Shown piece by piece: positions 11,667-23,247 of a DNA stretch of 64,000 bases. A program made the position numbers and the translations under genes. Where the stretch lies: contig JAZHRO010000014.1 of NCBI GenBank assembly GCA_037157565.1, positions 98,673,501-98,737,500 on the forward strand, written 5' to 3'. The notes beneath the pieces were generated by a model. The model did not search any database. It saw only the letters and a list, made by a program, of their open reading frames with translations, and had not been told where the DNA came from. Source of the DNA: Thalassia testudinum. Lineage: Eukaryota > Streptophyta > Magnoliopsida > Alismatales > Hydrocharitaceae. How positions within the stretch are numbered: the first letter of the stretch is position 1; each line of letters starts with the position of its first letter.

Positions 11667-12328
11667 TATACTCAAAAATCAGAAGTCCAGACTTGTTGTC
11701 TAGATGTCCAATCAGAGTCAGGAAGGATTTCGGGTTCTGTTTTGGGTATTCTGCAGAAATTGGATGTCTGACAAAGTGTTTGGACGTCCAATAACACTGC
11801 AGAAGTGGGTTTGAAGTGTGCAGGAGTTGGCTAAGGGTCCTGGACGTCCTAAAACTTATCTGTACGTCAAGAGAAGGGTTGGAACTAGGGTTTTAGGGCT
11901 TCCTAGGGTGCGGTGACCTAATCTAAGGGTGGCTAAGGCTTGGGGAAGTTTCTAGGCTATCCTAGGGCTAGGATGGACCTAAGCTCTTCACATTTTACTA
12001 CTTTATTTCTACTTAATAGAATAGAAAACCTTTAACCCCCTTACATTATTATTCCTACATCTAAACTAGGCCTTCTGCTCCAGCTCTGCTACATCTCCCA
12101 TTATTTCAGATCCAGCTTCAGATCCTGCTCCAGATCCAACTCCAGATCAACTTATTGCCTGCAATCGACATAATATACTTAATTAGCACATTATAGCATT
12201 ATTTTATGCATAGCTAAAGTAAAGCAATAAAGATGCAAATAATGCTTATGCGTGCATGAATTTCCCTAACTTATGCTAAGTTCTAACCTAATCTAGGTCA
12301 ATTAAGACCTATGATTGCTGCGCAATCA

Positions 12329-12340
12329 TACCCCCATGCC
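12329..12340 (-). other. E 3' polypurine tract
   Basis: Minus strand GGCATGGGGGTA abuts the TGATTGCG start of the LTR. It is identical to the tracts of the other elements. Confidence 0.8.
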
Positions 12341-14313
12341 TAAATCTTGCTAATCCCTAGCAAATGCAAGACTAAATTATTTACAACAAGGGTCCTTAAG
12401 GGACTGATTATTTAATCAAGTGTATGTGTAGAGATTTTTCTCCTTTTTGTTTTCATCCTATGCTCTAGAAATCCAGACAATCATGAAAGTGCAGCTATGT
12501 TGCTTTTACAATGGATTCGAGTGAAAACTAATACACCTCTAAAGCCTGTACTTGACCCTTAGTAAAAATTCTAGCCGGATAGGCAAACTTCTTCCCTCGG
12601 GGTATTCAAGATATTCTATGAATTTCACCCTGGCTTTAGGCTTAGGTAGAGAATCTCTGAGGGAAAGGATTATATATTTGGTGGCTCAATCTCACTTGGT
12701 GCTACGTAGAGACTAGTACCATAGAATCTAGATTCCCGAATTACTAGGTAACTCAACTTAGAGAAAGACAAGAAAAACTATGCTCTCTTTGATTCCTTTG
12801 TATCCATTCTCTTACTTTTTTTTTTTCTTTCTTTTTCTTTCTTAGAGCTCACAACTTTACCAGATTCACATATATGACTTGTATTTGTTGGTCTCACTAG
12901 GCATTAACACTTTAATTGAGTTCTCATAACCCTAACACTAAGTCGGAATTCCTCAGCCAGTATTTGGGTGGTCAGAAACACAAGAAAAATAGGTTAAGGC
13001 CATATTTGGTGGAGCTCAATTTGGTGGTATTGCCTCGATGAAATAAACACTAAATATTCATTCTTTTTTTTTCTTTGCTTTTTCTTCCTTTTCTAAGTTT
13101 TTTTTTTCTTTTGTTTTTTTTTTTCAACATCACACAACTAGCACACATCCATGAACTTTATTGAGGAGCCATTATTAGGGATTGGTGGTACTCAAGAGAC
13201 ATTGGGTGACTTATTTGGTGGAAGTGCCTACTCACGGCACTAGGAAAGATGGATAGGACGGTGTATTTCTGACCTTGACATCAATACCCTCCTTCAGCCG
13301 AGGATTCCGTAAAGAATGGTCGTAACCATCCACCTTAGCCCTAGTTTTATGAAAACTCACTCTCCACGTATTTGCCTTATTCAATGGCTCTCACAATTTT
13401 GCACAAAATGCATACGTAGGAACCAAGAGCGAAAACTATGTCTCATCTCAGAGCATCATCACCTAATTATCTAGGATTCTAGATTCCTCGCACTAATCTT
13501 AGAGCACTAGTACACTCTACTCTCATCGCACACTATTTGGTGGATTTTTGGAGGAAAATCTGCCTGACTCCCAAAACACTGTCCAAGGGTTCAGGAAAAG
13601 AAGCACTGCTTCTTCTCGATAGACTGAAGACGTTTATCAGCCTTCACCGTGAATCCATTGCAAATTCTACGTGTGTGTGAAAAGTTGTACTAGATTTCAG
13701 ATTACAAGAATCAACTAGAGGATAAAATTTGTAATGCATTCTCTTAATAAAATAATCTTATTCATGAATGCAATATGTATATATGCTATAAACATGTAAC
13801 CTCATATAATTTGTACTTCGTGAATTTCCCGTATCGGCTTACAATCAGCTTGACCCTAAATTTAGAACAAAAGGTGAGCGGGTGAGTCGGAAGTGGCTGC
13901 TGCGAACGATTTCTAGCTCCAATGGAAGCACTGGAGGTGGAGTCGGTTGTTTTTTTATTTAAGGTCATAAAGTACGTTTTACATGCAGCTCCGAGGTTTT
14001 CCAAAGTGTTGGCATAAAATTTTTTTTGTTTTTCTATATCTACCGCCCCATGCCTAAGTTCTTGCATGTCCTCATGCATGAATGTAAAAGAAAATAAATA
14101 CTGCAGGAAGAGAATGGGTAGAAATCACCTGTAACTGCTCCTAAAATTATATTCAGCTCTAGCCAACCTGTCAGCATGCACTATGCAAAGGAAATATGCT
14201 AAAGGAAAAATATGCTATGTATAAAAATGGTTATATATAAATGATGGTGGAATGTGGGGTGAATGGTATCTATACGTGCTGAGTTTAACACCTCCAGCTG
14301 AGCGATCACTCAA
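12341..14313 (-). other. E 3' noncoding region
   Basis: About 2 kb between the end of pol and the LTR-proximal purine tract. Short pyrimidine runs occur at 12810-12840 and 13060-13130. The internal purine tract is at 14041-14073. No ORF with protein-like composition is seen. The conserved threefold repeat of P1, L, B and H is not recognisable here. Confidence 0.6.
14041..14073 (-). other. E internal purine tract with GAGGACA box
   Basis: Minus strand GAGGACATGCAAGAACTT, then AGGCATGGGGCGGTA. It is 240 nt downstream of the pol stop and 1.7 kb upstream of the LTR-proximal tract. The purine run is interrupted by one C. Confidence 0.6.
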
Positions 14314-14473
14314 TCACACATCCTCACTAATATGAATAGTCTTGTCAGGTGGAGGAGGTTCCTGGGCCAAAAATGGCTTGAGGTGCTGGCCGTTTACCGT
14401 GAATAAATGCCTAGATTTTAGGTCCTTGATCTGGACTGCCCCATTAAGGTATGGCTGCATCCAAACATACGGG
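14314..14473 (-). pseudogene. E pol, C-terminal end of integrase region
   Basis: The minus strand encodes the last part of the polyprotein (YLNGAVQIKDLK, FTVNGQHLKPF) and a TGA stop at 14314-14316. It corresponds to the GQHLKPV end of D and the GQRLKPF end of B. The fragment joins in frame to the pol piece ending at 26269 once F and one copy of the target duplication are removed (KWTGP then YVWMQPY). That join shows F inserted in this gene. Confidence 0.85.
14469..14473. repeat. Target-site duplication of F, left copy
   Basis: ACGGG here and ATGGG at 26269-26273 flank the F LTRs. The single difference is C to T at a CpG, the change expected from loss of methylated cytosine. Confidence 0.8.
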
Positions 14474-15533
14474 TGATTACACCGCAAAAATACACCTGCA
14501 ATTGTGCCATCTTGTGCTATTTCCTAGCATTACCAGTGCATATTAGGGTTTCATAGTCGTATTTGTAAAAATACATGCATGCATGCAGTTAATTGAGAGG
14601 GGAGGAGAGTGAAATAAATGGCCTCGCAATTCACGTTTTCCTTAAGTGCTGCTTCGCAAAATTTCCATCTTCATTTTTTATTTCTTTTTGATTTTTAGAA
14701 CTCTTCCCGCAGCTGTATGGAACAACCTCTTCTTCATGCCATGTCCTGCTCCCCCTCTCCCTGCCAGCCCTGCAGCCGCATGCACATGATCTCCTAGCCA
14801 AGCCATGCATGAGCCATGCATAGCCAGGGCATGGCTGTGCATGCTCTCCTCTTCTTTAAAACGAGAGGGCTGTTTCTTCTTTGAAGGGGGGCCTGGTCCT
14901 CCACTTCACAAATCCAACTGCAGCTTCTCCAGGCCACCGTCCCCTCCCCCCTCCCTCCATACATAGGACCTCCTCCTCAGAGGAGCCACTCTGCGGGCAG
15001 GAGTGTTCACTGTGGTGCACACCCACCACCATGAAACCACCACTGCCCAACTCATCAAGAGCCAGTGGGCGTGGTGGCCTTCTTCCCTGTTTCACTTTCC
15101 AGCCATTCCAGCCATTGGAGTCGGAGTTCAGCCTTTGAAGCTCAATGCTCCGCATGCAGCAGCAGCAACGCAGCAGTAGCCGCCCAGACCTTTCCATGCA
15201 TGCCAGCAGGCCGCCCTCACCTCCAGCGTGCTTCTGCAGGCACCCTCGCCTCCCGCTTCTTCGCACTACACTCGCCTTCCCACCCGCAGCCAGCCATCTC
15301 ACGCCCCTGCAGCGGCCGGCCAAGCTTCAACGCGTCCACCAACCAACACCCGCAAGCACCGCACAAGCATCAGGTCGCCCTCGCCCTCCACAACGCACGC
15401 TAGCAGCCCTCTCCGCACGCTCTGTCGCGACGTCCCACCCATAAGCCAGCAGCCGGAGCCACTCTTCTGCGCGAGCGCCAAGCCATCCGCACTCACAGCA
15501 CCTGCAGTAAGCGGTTGCATGGTTCAGCCATAC

Positions 15534-15616
15534 ACTGTAGCCATTGTTCACGCCAGTCTGCGGAACACTGTGGCTACAGTGGGGTGACCGGTAAGCTTCT
15601 AACTTATCTGGTCACC
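15534..15616 (+). repeat. Paired hairpins in F LTR
   Basis: ACTGTAGCCA (15534-15543) pairs perfectly with TGGCTACAGT (15571-15580). GGTGACC (15583-15589) pairs with GGTCACC (15610-15616). The 3' LTR keeps both hairpins at about 24329-24412, with small changes. This could be a structured RNA or a target of hairpin-derived small RNA. Confidence 0.5.
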
Positions 15617-16020
15617 CAGTGCGTCGCTACCGGCCACTGCCCGCACCCGCGTCCAGCCCCGTGATTGCTCCAGCCCCCGCCCGCACGTCTGTGTGCACCC
15701 ACGTCGCCCGCACCCGCCCTCTTCGCCTGCTCGCTTCTTCAGCGCCTGCTCTTCAAGCAGTGCGGTGCGCTGCGGCCTCTTCTCCTCCGCACACTTACTT
15801 ACTCCCAGCACGCTCCCCTCTGCGCGCATACGCACCTACGCGTTCGCGCGTGGACTCTAGACGGCGCTTGGAAGCCTCAAACGACTTAACCCATGCATCT
15901 TCACTCCAGCTGGAAGCGTGCGGCAGCTCTCTCTCTCTCTCTCTCTCGCTCTCTCAGCACTCTCACTCTCTTTACCGACACTTACACACCTACACTCACA
16001 CTTTCATGCACACACACTCA

Positions 16021-16371
16021 CCTATACACTATTATATACATATATATATATACGTATACATATATATATTGATATATATACATATATTTATATACATATA
16101 TACATATATATATACTTATATCTATATATATAGTAGTATTTATATAACTAAGTATTAGTATACATATATATATATACATATATCCATATATAAATATTAG
16201 TACTTATATAACTTTGTATTAGTCTAAATATATATATCTATATACTTATATATATATATATACACATATATACTTACATATATACATATATTTATATAGA
16301 TATATAGATATATATACATATATCTATATATATATATATATTATTACCTACATAACTAAGTATAAGTATAG

Positions 16372-16410
<39 letters not shown>

Positions 16411-16790
16411 TATATACACACCTACTTATACATATATATATAAATACATAAATATACATACATATTTACATATCTATCTATATAACTATATATACATATA
16501 TATAGATGCATATCTATCTGCATATATCTATATACATATATTACTATACATATATATATATATATGTTTACATCTATATAGTTATATATAAATACTTATA
16601 CCTATATATATATATATATATATATATGTAGATCTCTACATTTATCTATCTACACATATACTTATATATATATATACATATATATATAATATATAACTAC
16701 ATATATATACCTATATATTTATAACCATATACATATATATACATATAGATATATTTACATATATACATATATATATATTTTCATATTACT
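16021..16790. repeat. AT-rich TATATACATA tract in F 5' LTR
   Basis: About 770 bp composed almost wholly of TATA, CATA and CTATA units with no fixed period. The matching tract in the 3' LTR is about 24800-25585, so it was part of the element when it inserted. It follows (CT)n and (CA)n stretches. Apparent Tyr/Ile-rich ORFs there are artefacts. Confidence 0.85.
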
Positions 16791-17476
16791 TACTATACGT
16801 GGTATCGCGGGGATATCTGCACTAGTTGCCAATATTCCTCGATACACGCGTACAAAAAGCGTGTTCGCGTTCATCTTCCAGCAATCCACTTTACACACGG
16901 CACCTCGTCCTGTTGGTTGCATCTTTCTAGACGACGATTGACTCGACACCGTGCTACACTCCATCTCCGCCTCCTCCCGCACCCCTTTATACATATATAA
17001 TATATACCTATATATATATACTATATTTACCTTATTTCTGCTTCTCTTTCATGACAATAAAAAGATTAAAATATATATATATAAGAGAAAAGATAATCCT
17101 TGACTTGCAGGTACTCCGTCTTGCGAATAGCAAGACCCGTTTTGGATCCCTGATTTTGCTCAAGGCCAAGAACCTAATTTTGAGGGAGTGCCTTAAGGAC
17201 CAAGATTATCAGAAAAGAATCTAAATAGAAAAACACCACAAACACAATAAATGAACAGAAGAGATTCGTTGTAGGAAAGGTGTAGAAACTTGACTTTTAA
17301 CCCCACTTCCCTTAGTTCAACCCTGGTCCAAAAAGTGACCAAGATAAAATCAAGTAGGCCAGGTTAAAAATTTTGTAAAGAGATGGTCAGGTTCTATATA
17401 GGTTAACCACTATACACACTTCAACGATAAAATCACCATATTAACAACCTAACCAGGTCTGACCAACATCCTTTTC

Positions 17477-17494
17477 TGGCACCGTTGCTGGGGA
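17477..17494 (+). other. F primer-binding site, tRNA-Asp type
   Basis: TGGCACCGTTGCTGGGGA, eight bases after the LTR end. It differs at two of 18 positions from the complement of the plant tRNA-Asp 3' end. Confidence 0.8.
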
Positions 17495-18865
17495 AGTGCA
17501 CCTTCAAGTTAGTTTTTAATCCATTCCTTTAATTTTTCTCTTCTCTCTTCTCCGGTGTTTTCGTTTTTGGTGTGCAGGTAAACCTGTTGCAAGGAGAAGA
17601 CAGGAAGACGAAGTCAGAGACGTAGGCAGATCCAAGGCGAGAATGAGAGCGTGAAGACGTCGACACCGCACTGGAGCTCCGCACACGTTGCTGCACAAGT
17701 AGGTCTTTCTTTCTTAGCAACCTAGGTTAACTTGTCACCATAATAAAAAAAGAAATAAAAAACTAAAAACTAAAAAAAACTAGAAAAACTTCTTGGGATC
17801 TCTTGGGGCAAGTGGATTAAAATTCACTTGTGTGATTGATTGCCTTTACTCCCACCGCCCCAGGATTTCCCGCCTTATTTCGCATAGCGAAAATCCAAGA
17901 ATCTTGATTCTTTAATTTTTCGCCATGTGAAGTATTCTTTGAGGCAAATATAAAAAGATTGATTGCACCTCTCTTTGGCTCACTTATCTGCAAATTCGGG
18001 ATCACATTTTTAGTGAGAAGACTTGGAATTGAGTTGATTCCAACCCCACCATGACTTTTCAACTTGCCTAAGATTCGATCCCGAATACCCAACAATTTGA
18101 TTTTCTTTATCTTTTGGTTGAGCCTTGTGTGGAAATCTTTCTGGTGATTGGGAGCACTTGAATTGAAGTGCTTTGGTTCCCTTTCACACTAATCTAAAAC
18201 TGATTCGTGCATCCACACATAGAAATCTCCATTTAGGGAAGCCCATTGCATTGTAGCATGCATTAACCAATTGACACTGAAGAAGGGTTTGTTGGGCTTA
18301 GAAGAAAACCTGTATTCTCTAAAAAACCTGGAGATTGGTTGAATTGGTAATTCAGTGAAATCCTAAAATCCATACTACTTAAGGTTGAATTCTAAAAATC
18401 ATTCACCAATTAAAAACTTCAATTTGGGGAGATTTCCCCATTGCATGCTTGTTTTACGCACTTTGAAAAATCAACCACTTAGGCATTACCCGTAAAGAAT
18501 GCCTTCACATTCCAGAAGCACTTGATCCTAAACCTCTAACTAAAATTGGTAGTAACTTGACCCTTATTAAAGATTGGAGGTCAAACTACCTGCGTGTAGC
18601 GCCTACGTGCTGGTGAGGGTTCCCGTGTGCTATCGGGTGTCTAAGACTGGGGCAAACGACCTTTCAATCTGGCCCGGTGGTTCCGCGATGCTCTCATTCG
18701 GTTTCATAGTTTGTGATAGTAGGTAACTTAGATCTTTAGGTCTAAGGGCACACTGTAGAGGTTAGGAATTTGATTGAATTGATTTGTCATCAAGTGTACC
18801 TTTGCGGCATCAGTTCTCTCATCTCTTTTCCATTCTCATCTCCCCAATTCTTCCTGCGGTAGTGC
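17495..18865 (+). other. F leader
   Basis: 1.37 kb from the primer-binding site to the gag ATG. Short ORFs on both strands have no protein-like features. A GC-richer stretch at 18590-18700 is the only compositional change. No promoter is assigned. Confidence 0.6.
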
Positions 18866-21800
18866 ATGTTTGGGAGGAGGTCACAAAACCCTGAACTGTT
18901 TGAATTGCCTGATAAATTTAGAAAAGAAGCCGAATCGTCCTCCTCCTCCACTAACATGGCTGCACGCCCACCTCCAAATCCCGAGGGAGGAAACCGCCCT
19001 CAGAACCCACCAGGTGGTGGAGCCTTAGATCCCATAACCCACCTCCAAGCCCAAATGGAAATGTATAACGAGCAAATTGAAGCCATAAGGGAAACATTGG
19101 AGGAAATGCAGAACCCTCCCGAACGGGAGGAGCCTAAGTCTCTGAGCTCCTACCAGAATCCTGCTGCTACAGAGACCATAGGACAAATTCGAGTCCCCAT
19201 GGGCGGGGATGACTTTGAACTAAAACCTAACATAATTGGCCTGATAGATTTTCACTTCCATGGCCTTGCAAGTGAAGATCCTTTTCTCCACTTGGAAGAC
19301 CTAACCCGATTGGCTGAAATGGTTAAACCAAGAAATACTGGGTTACCTATAGTCCTCATGAAAATGTTCCCGTTTTCATTCCAGGATAAAGCGTCGCAGT
19401 GGTTACACACCCTTGGGAGAACCATCCACTCTTGGGAAGAGATGCGAACAACGTCTCTCAAGAAGTTCTTCCCAATCGGGCGAACCAATGCGCTTCGCCG
19501 TGCTATCACTTCATTTACGCAACAAAATCGCGAACAATTTCATGAGGCATGGGAGAGGTATAATGACCTCCTCAAGAAGTGTCCACACCACGGTCTACCT
19601 AAGTGGCATATAGCCTAGATTTTCTACTATGGGCTAAATGAGACTTTGAAGCAGATAGCAGACGCTTCCTTCGGAGGGAATTTTATGAATAAAGACGAGA
19701 ATGGAGCATTCGAATTGTTTGAAAATATGAGAGAAAACTCGATGAACAATGCCTCCATTGTCGCCTTTAATCGTACCAGCCAGCCCTGAAATGTCCACGA
19801 AGTTGACATGGGACCCTCCCATTCATCCACTGATCTCAGCCTTATCGCACAAAAATTGGATGAAGTCTCCGTCATGCACAAGAAGCTGGACGAGCTTCTG
19901 GCCAACCCCGCCCGTTCTATGGCAAACACCACCTCTTCACCACTTCGTCACAATTCCAATTCTTCCAACACCAGGCTTATCCTAAGAAACCCCATAAGAC
20001 CTTCCTTACCGAGTGTCGCACTGAGCAACTCGGTAAGTCATGTGGATCTGGCTTCTGCGAGCCAGTATTTCGACACGGAGGACGAAGGCTCCGTGTGCTC
20101 AGAAGCTTATTTACATGCAGACGCGTCTTCTGGCATAGAAGATGCTTGCGCCCTGAGGAATAACCCATTCTCTGCCACTTATAACCTAGGGTGGCAAAAT
20201 CATCCAAACTTCGCATGGTCCAACAACCCGCAATGCCAAAACCCCAGGGGTGGACCTATGCGACCGTCCGCACCCATCATCCCAAGGGCCCAGTCTAATC
20301 CTATGGCAAATCCGCCATCAGGCCCTTGCGTACCGCAAACTGAACACACATCAAGTCCTCTTGATAAATTGATGCGAATGATGACAAAAATGTCAAAGCT
20401 CCATGAAGAGAACATGACCTCTCTTCAGCACCAATTGGCACAGCGGAATGCTGAGATCAGTCAACTGCGCATGGAGACTTGATCTTAGGGCACTTTTCCC
20501 GCCCAACCTATTCCAAACCCGTGAAATTTCATACCCCGTGGTCCTCAACCACAGGTACAACCTTCTCAGGGGTAGGTTAATCAGATTCTACAAGCTCCGA
20601 GCATTCCACCAGGATTTCAGGCTAATCCCGTTGTAGCACCGCATTCTTATGTCCCTAATGCCAACCCTCCTCCGCCATATGATCCCACTGGACCCACATC
20701 ATCCAATGCTATCACTACGAGGTGTGGTAAGTAGACCATCGATCTGCCTCGACCTGATCCTGGCCCGTCTTCTTCATCGCCCTCTCATTTGAGATGCGCA
20801 TCGCATTTGCGAGAGGACGATACACTCAAATTGGTGTCAGAATCAGTTCCATTACCTGAGGCTCTACTGAGGGAGCCAAAAGGAAAAAAGAAAGATATGC
20901 AGGCCTTTGATAGCCTACGTAATTTGTTTAGGGATGTAGAAATCAAGGTACCCCTGCTCGAGGCTATCGACCACATACCTACTGTCGCCCGATTTTTCAA
21001 AGACTACACAACACCCAGGCGACAGTCAAAGAAAACTAAGAATCCGATGGTTCTCTCGCCTCATGCGAGTTGTGCTATACTGTCAAATCTACCACCGAAG
21101 CAGAAAGATCTGGGCACACCGCTTATTTCTTGTAGCATCCAAGGCTACAATTTTAACTGTGCCCTGCTTGATCTAGGATCTTCCATCAATCTTATACCTA
21201 CCATCATGCTCAAAAAATTTTCCTTGGGAAATCTGAAACCCACCCTTGTCACATTACAGTTGGCAGATCGTTTTGTCAAAATCCCGAAGGGTGTGGTGGA
21301 AGACGTGGTGGTTAGGGTCAACAGTCTCTATTTTCCTGTTGACTTTCTTGTCTTAGATATGGAAGTTCCTAGCTCACTTTCTGATTGTCCGATCATCCTT
21401 GGTCGACCTTTCTTGGCCACAGCTCGCACACATATCGACTGCGAGTCGGGCTATATCGAGATTGAGTTGGATTTGAAAAGATCAAGCTTAACATCTTCAA
21501 GGCAGCCAAGAAATTTGATTGTGATTGTATCGAAGATGACACGTCTGATGAGGACATGCCGTCAGCGCGTGTATCAGACCAATTGGGACCTGTTCTAACT
21601 GCTGCAGATTACCTGAAAACATTGATGATTGCCTGACCAACACATATTGTGATGTTCCCCCATCCCTCCCTTGTCCTGTTCCTTCTCCTGACCAGACTTC
21701 TGACAAAACCTCATGGTCTGAGTCATATCCGGGCTACTCACCGCTAGTCCACACTCTCGAAGATCGGATTGCCCTTTCTTTCCCACCAAATCAGGCAGAT

Positions 21801-21977
21801 TTGCAAATCCACACTGGGACCTTGAGCCCATATACTTCTCACTGGGGCTATTCCTTTTTGGATCCATCTATCCAAGAAGCCCCTCTTCTTGGCCAATCTG
21901 AGGGCCAACTTCTTCCTCCCGACTTGTTCTCCGATCCGCCTGGGACACTCTCGTCCCATGAAATGCCAGACCTCTGA
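18866..21977 (+). pseudogene. F gag-protease polyprotein, decayed
   Basis: It starts MFGRRS, the N-terminus shared with B (MYGRRS) and D (MLGR). Gag follows: LKPNIIGLIDFHFHGLASED, the W-x-E-E core, KKFFPIGRTNALRRAITSF, CPHHGLPKW, and NNPFSATYNLGWQNHPNFAW. The linker has NAITTRCGK. Protease has LLDLGSS with the catalytic Asp at residue 769 and IILGRPFLATA. Seven in-frame stops occur, at 19616, 19787, 20480, 20486, 20522, 20573 and 20732, all TAG or TGA. Frameshifts follow near 21470 and 21610. The frame then ends after a Pro/Ser-rich tail at 21977. There is no RT, RNase H or integrase downstream. No CCHC knuckle is seen, as in B. Confidence 0.85.
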
Positions 21978-22094
21978 CCATCCACCATCACTTTTCACAT
22001 CACTTTTACGCTCACTTCACCACCCACCATCAACCCACCCTACTACCCTGCACTTCAGCTCTCGTCCTTCCTCTAACCTACCCTGCATGCATAT

Positions 22095-22126
22095 GAGGAC
22101 ATAGCATCATTTGGCATGGGGGGGTG
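22095..22126 (+). other. F internal purine tract with GAGGACA box
   Basis: GAGGACATAGCATCATTTGG, then CATGGGGGGGTGG, about 115 nt after the coding frame. It has the same core as the LTR-proximal tract at 23236. Confidence 0.65.
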
Positions 22127-23235
22127 GATAGGCATCCATAGGATCTGGGTATTTTATGGTATCATGCAACTTCCACCTATTTATAAATATGTAAGAAAAA
22201 GAAAAAGAAAAAAAAATATATATACATATATATAGTGTTTAGTAATGTTCTGATGGCTGAAACAAAAATATAATAAGTGTTTATGGATATTCAACCTCTG
22301 TTTTGAAGACTTTCCAGGCCACAGAAGCTTGATTCGCTCAGGCTCAGGCTTAATTCACTTGAGCATTGACAAAATAGATCAGAATCACTCCTAACAAAGG
22401 ACGTATTCTTGTACCTGAGACACCAGTACAGGATCCGTTGGTTTGCTTCTACTTGAGAGCCTAAGTAATCTTGGTTCACACTACACATATCAAGAAAGAC
22501 CAAGTGAACATAAGATCCAACCCTAGTGTTCATTAGGGAAGGTGGAGTCCTTACCTGTGCACGCAGGTAGACTTTTTATCCCAGGCTTTAGTCTTGTGTT
22601 TAGGAGAGACTCTTTCCACCAAAAAGGAACTCTCCCACTAAAAAGAAAAGTGTGCTCCTCCAAATAATGTTGTAAGAGATATACTGACACGTGTTTCAAA
22701 AAAAAAAAAAAATGCAAATAAGTCAGTGTATCTCACAAATATCTGTAAAGTCCTCACCCTAAAAACGTTCTTCAGGGCAAGTCACAAATACCCTATTTTC
22801 CTGTGAGCCACAAATGTCAGAAAATGGGAGTTGAGTTTTCCATCATCTTCTTAAGGGTCAATCTAAAAACACGAGTTGAAACTGGGACCAACCTTTACTT
22901 AAAAATTCATGAAACCCTGGGCTTGAGTCTTAATGTTCATCTGGTCAGTCTTGATCCTTCACTATGCACAAGCCATAACCTCTTGAGCTCTTGAGTACGG
23001 CAAAAACCTCCTGGGTCCTGGTAATCGTACTTAAGGTTTAAATATCAAGAGTCCTGGTTAGCCGAGAGATGATCTTTGTCCTGTGAGACTTAAAGTACTG
23101 GTAGTCTTCTCTACAATTGGTTCTCACAATATCCAACAATAAACACACCTATGTTGCCTCAAGAAGAAAATATTCAGCTTAAGATCATTTCTAAATACTA
23201 AAAGAAAATGTTTTGCTAGGGACTAGCAAAAGAAA
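22127..23235 (+). other. F 3' noncoding region
   Basis: 1.1 kb between the two purine tracts, with an A-rich/TATA patch at 22190-22235 and no credible ORF. The repeat block of P1/L/B/H is not evident. Confidence 0.6.
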
Positions 23236-23247
23236 GGCATGGGGGTA
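23236..23247 (+). other. F 3' polypurine tract
   Basis: GGCATGGGGGTA directly before the TGTTTGCACTGC start of the 3' LTR, within AAAAGAAAGGCATGGGGGTA. Confidence 0.85.

Larger units (their letters stand above)
10132..12328 (-). mobile_element. E 3' LTR
   Basis: 2,197 bp on the minus strand. It starts TGATTGCGCAGCAATCATAGG directly after a purine tract and ends TTCTACCAACA. It has the U5 tail (ACTATACTACGAC) and hairpins at 11639-11666 and 11760-11791. It is not closely similar to the P-type or F LTRs. A 12-nt-period repeat of CAGATCC-type units is at 12108-12150. No second copy is in the window: the E 5' end is lost or lies beyond the right-hand rearrangements. Long parts hold no ORF. Confidence 0.75.
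14474..17468 (+). mobile_element. F 5' LTR
   Basis: 2,995 bp, TGATTACACCGC to GACCAACA. In order: a TGCATGCATGCATGCA tract (14573-14587), a GC-rich part with many CATGCATG motifs, a C-rich segment at 15140-15900 with long but non-protein-like ORFs in several frames, a CT microsatellite (15926-15947), an AT tract (16021-16790) and a U5 end. Near the end, CCACTATAC (17407-17415) and CAACGA (17422-17427) match the complement of the tRNA-Asp 5' region with an insertion. Confidence 0.9.

Noticed and set aside
14856..15835. Overlapping Ala/Pro/Arg-rich ORFs on both strands of the F LTR (also 23469-24759)
   Set aside because: They lie in C-rich LTR sequence, occur in several frames at once, change between the two LTR copies and show no domain.
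15918..16158. Tyr/Ile/His-rich ORFs (also 24710-25882)
   Set aside because: Pure translation of the TATA/CATA repeat tract.
16021..16790. Centromeric or telomeric satellite
   Set aside because: No regular monomer and no telomere repeat; the tract is inside both LTRs of one element.
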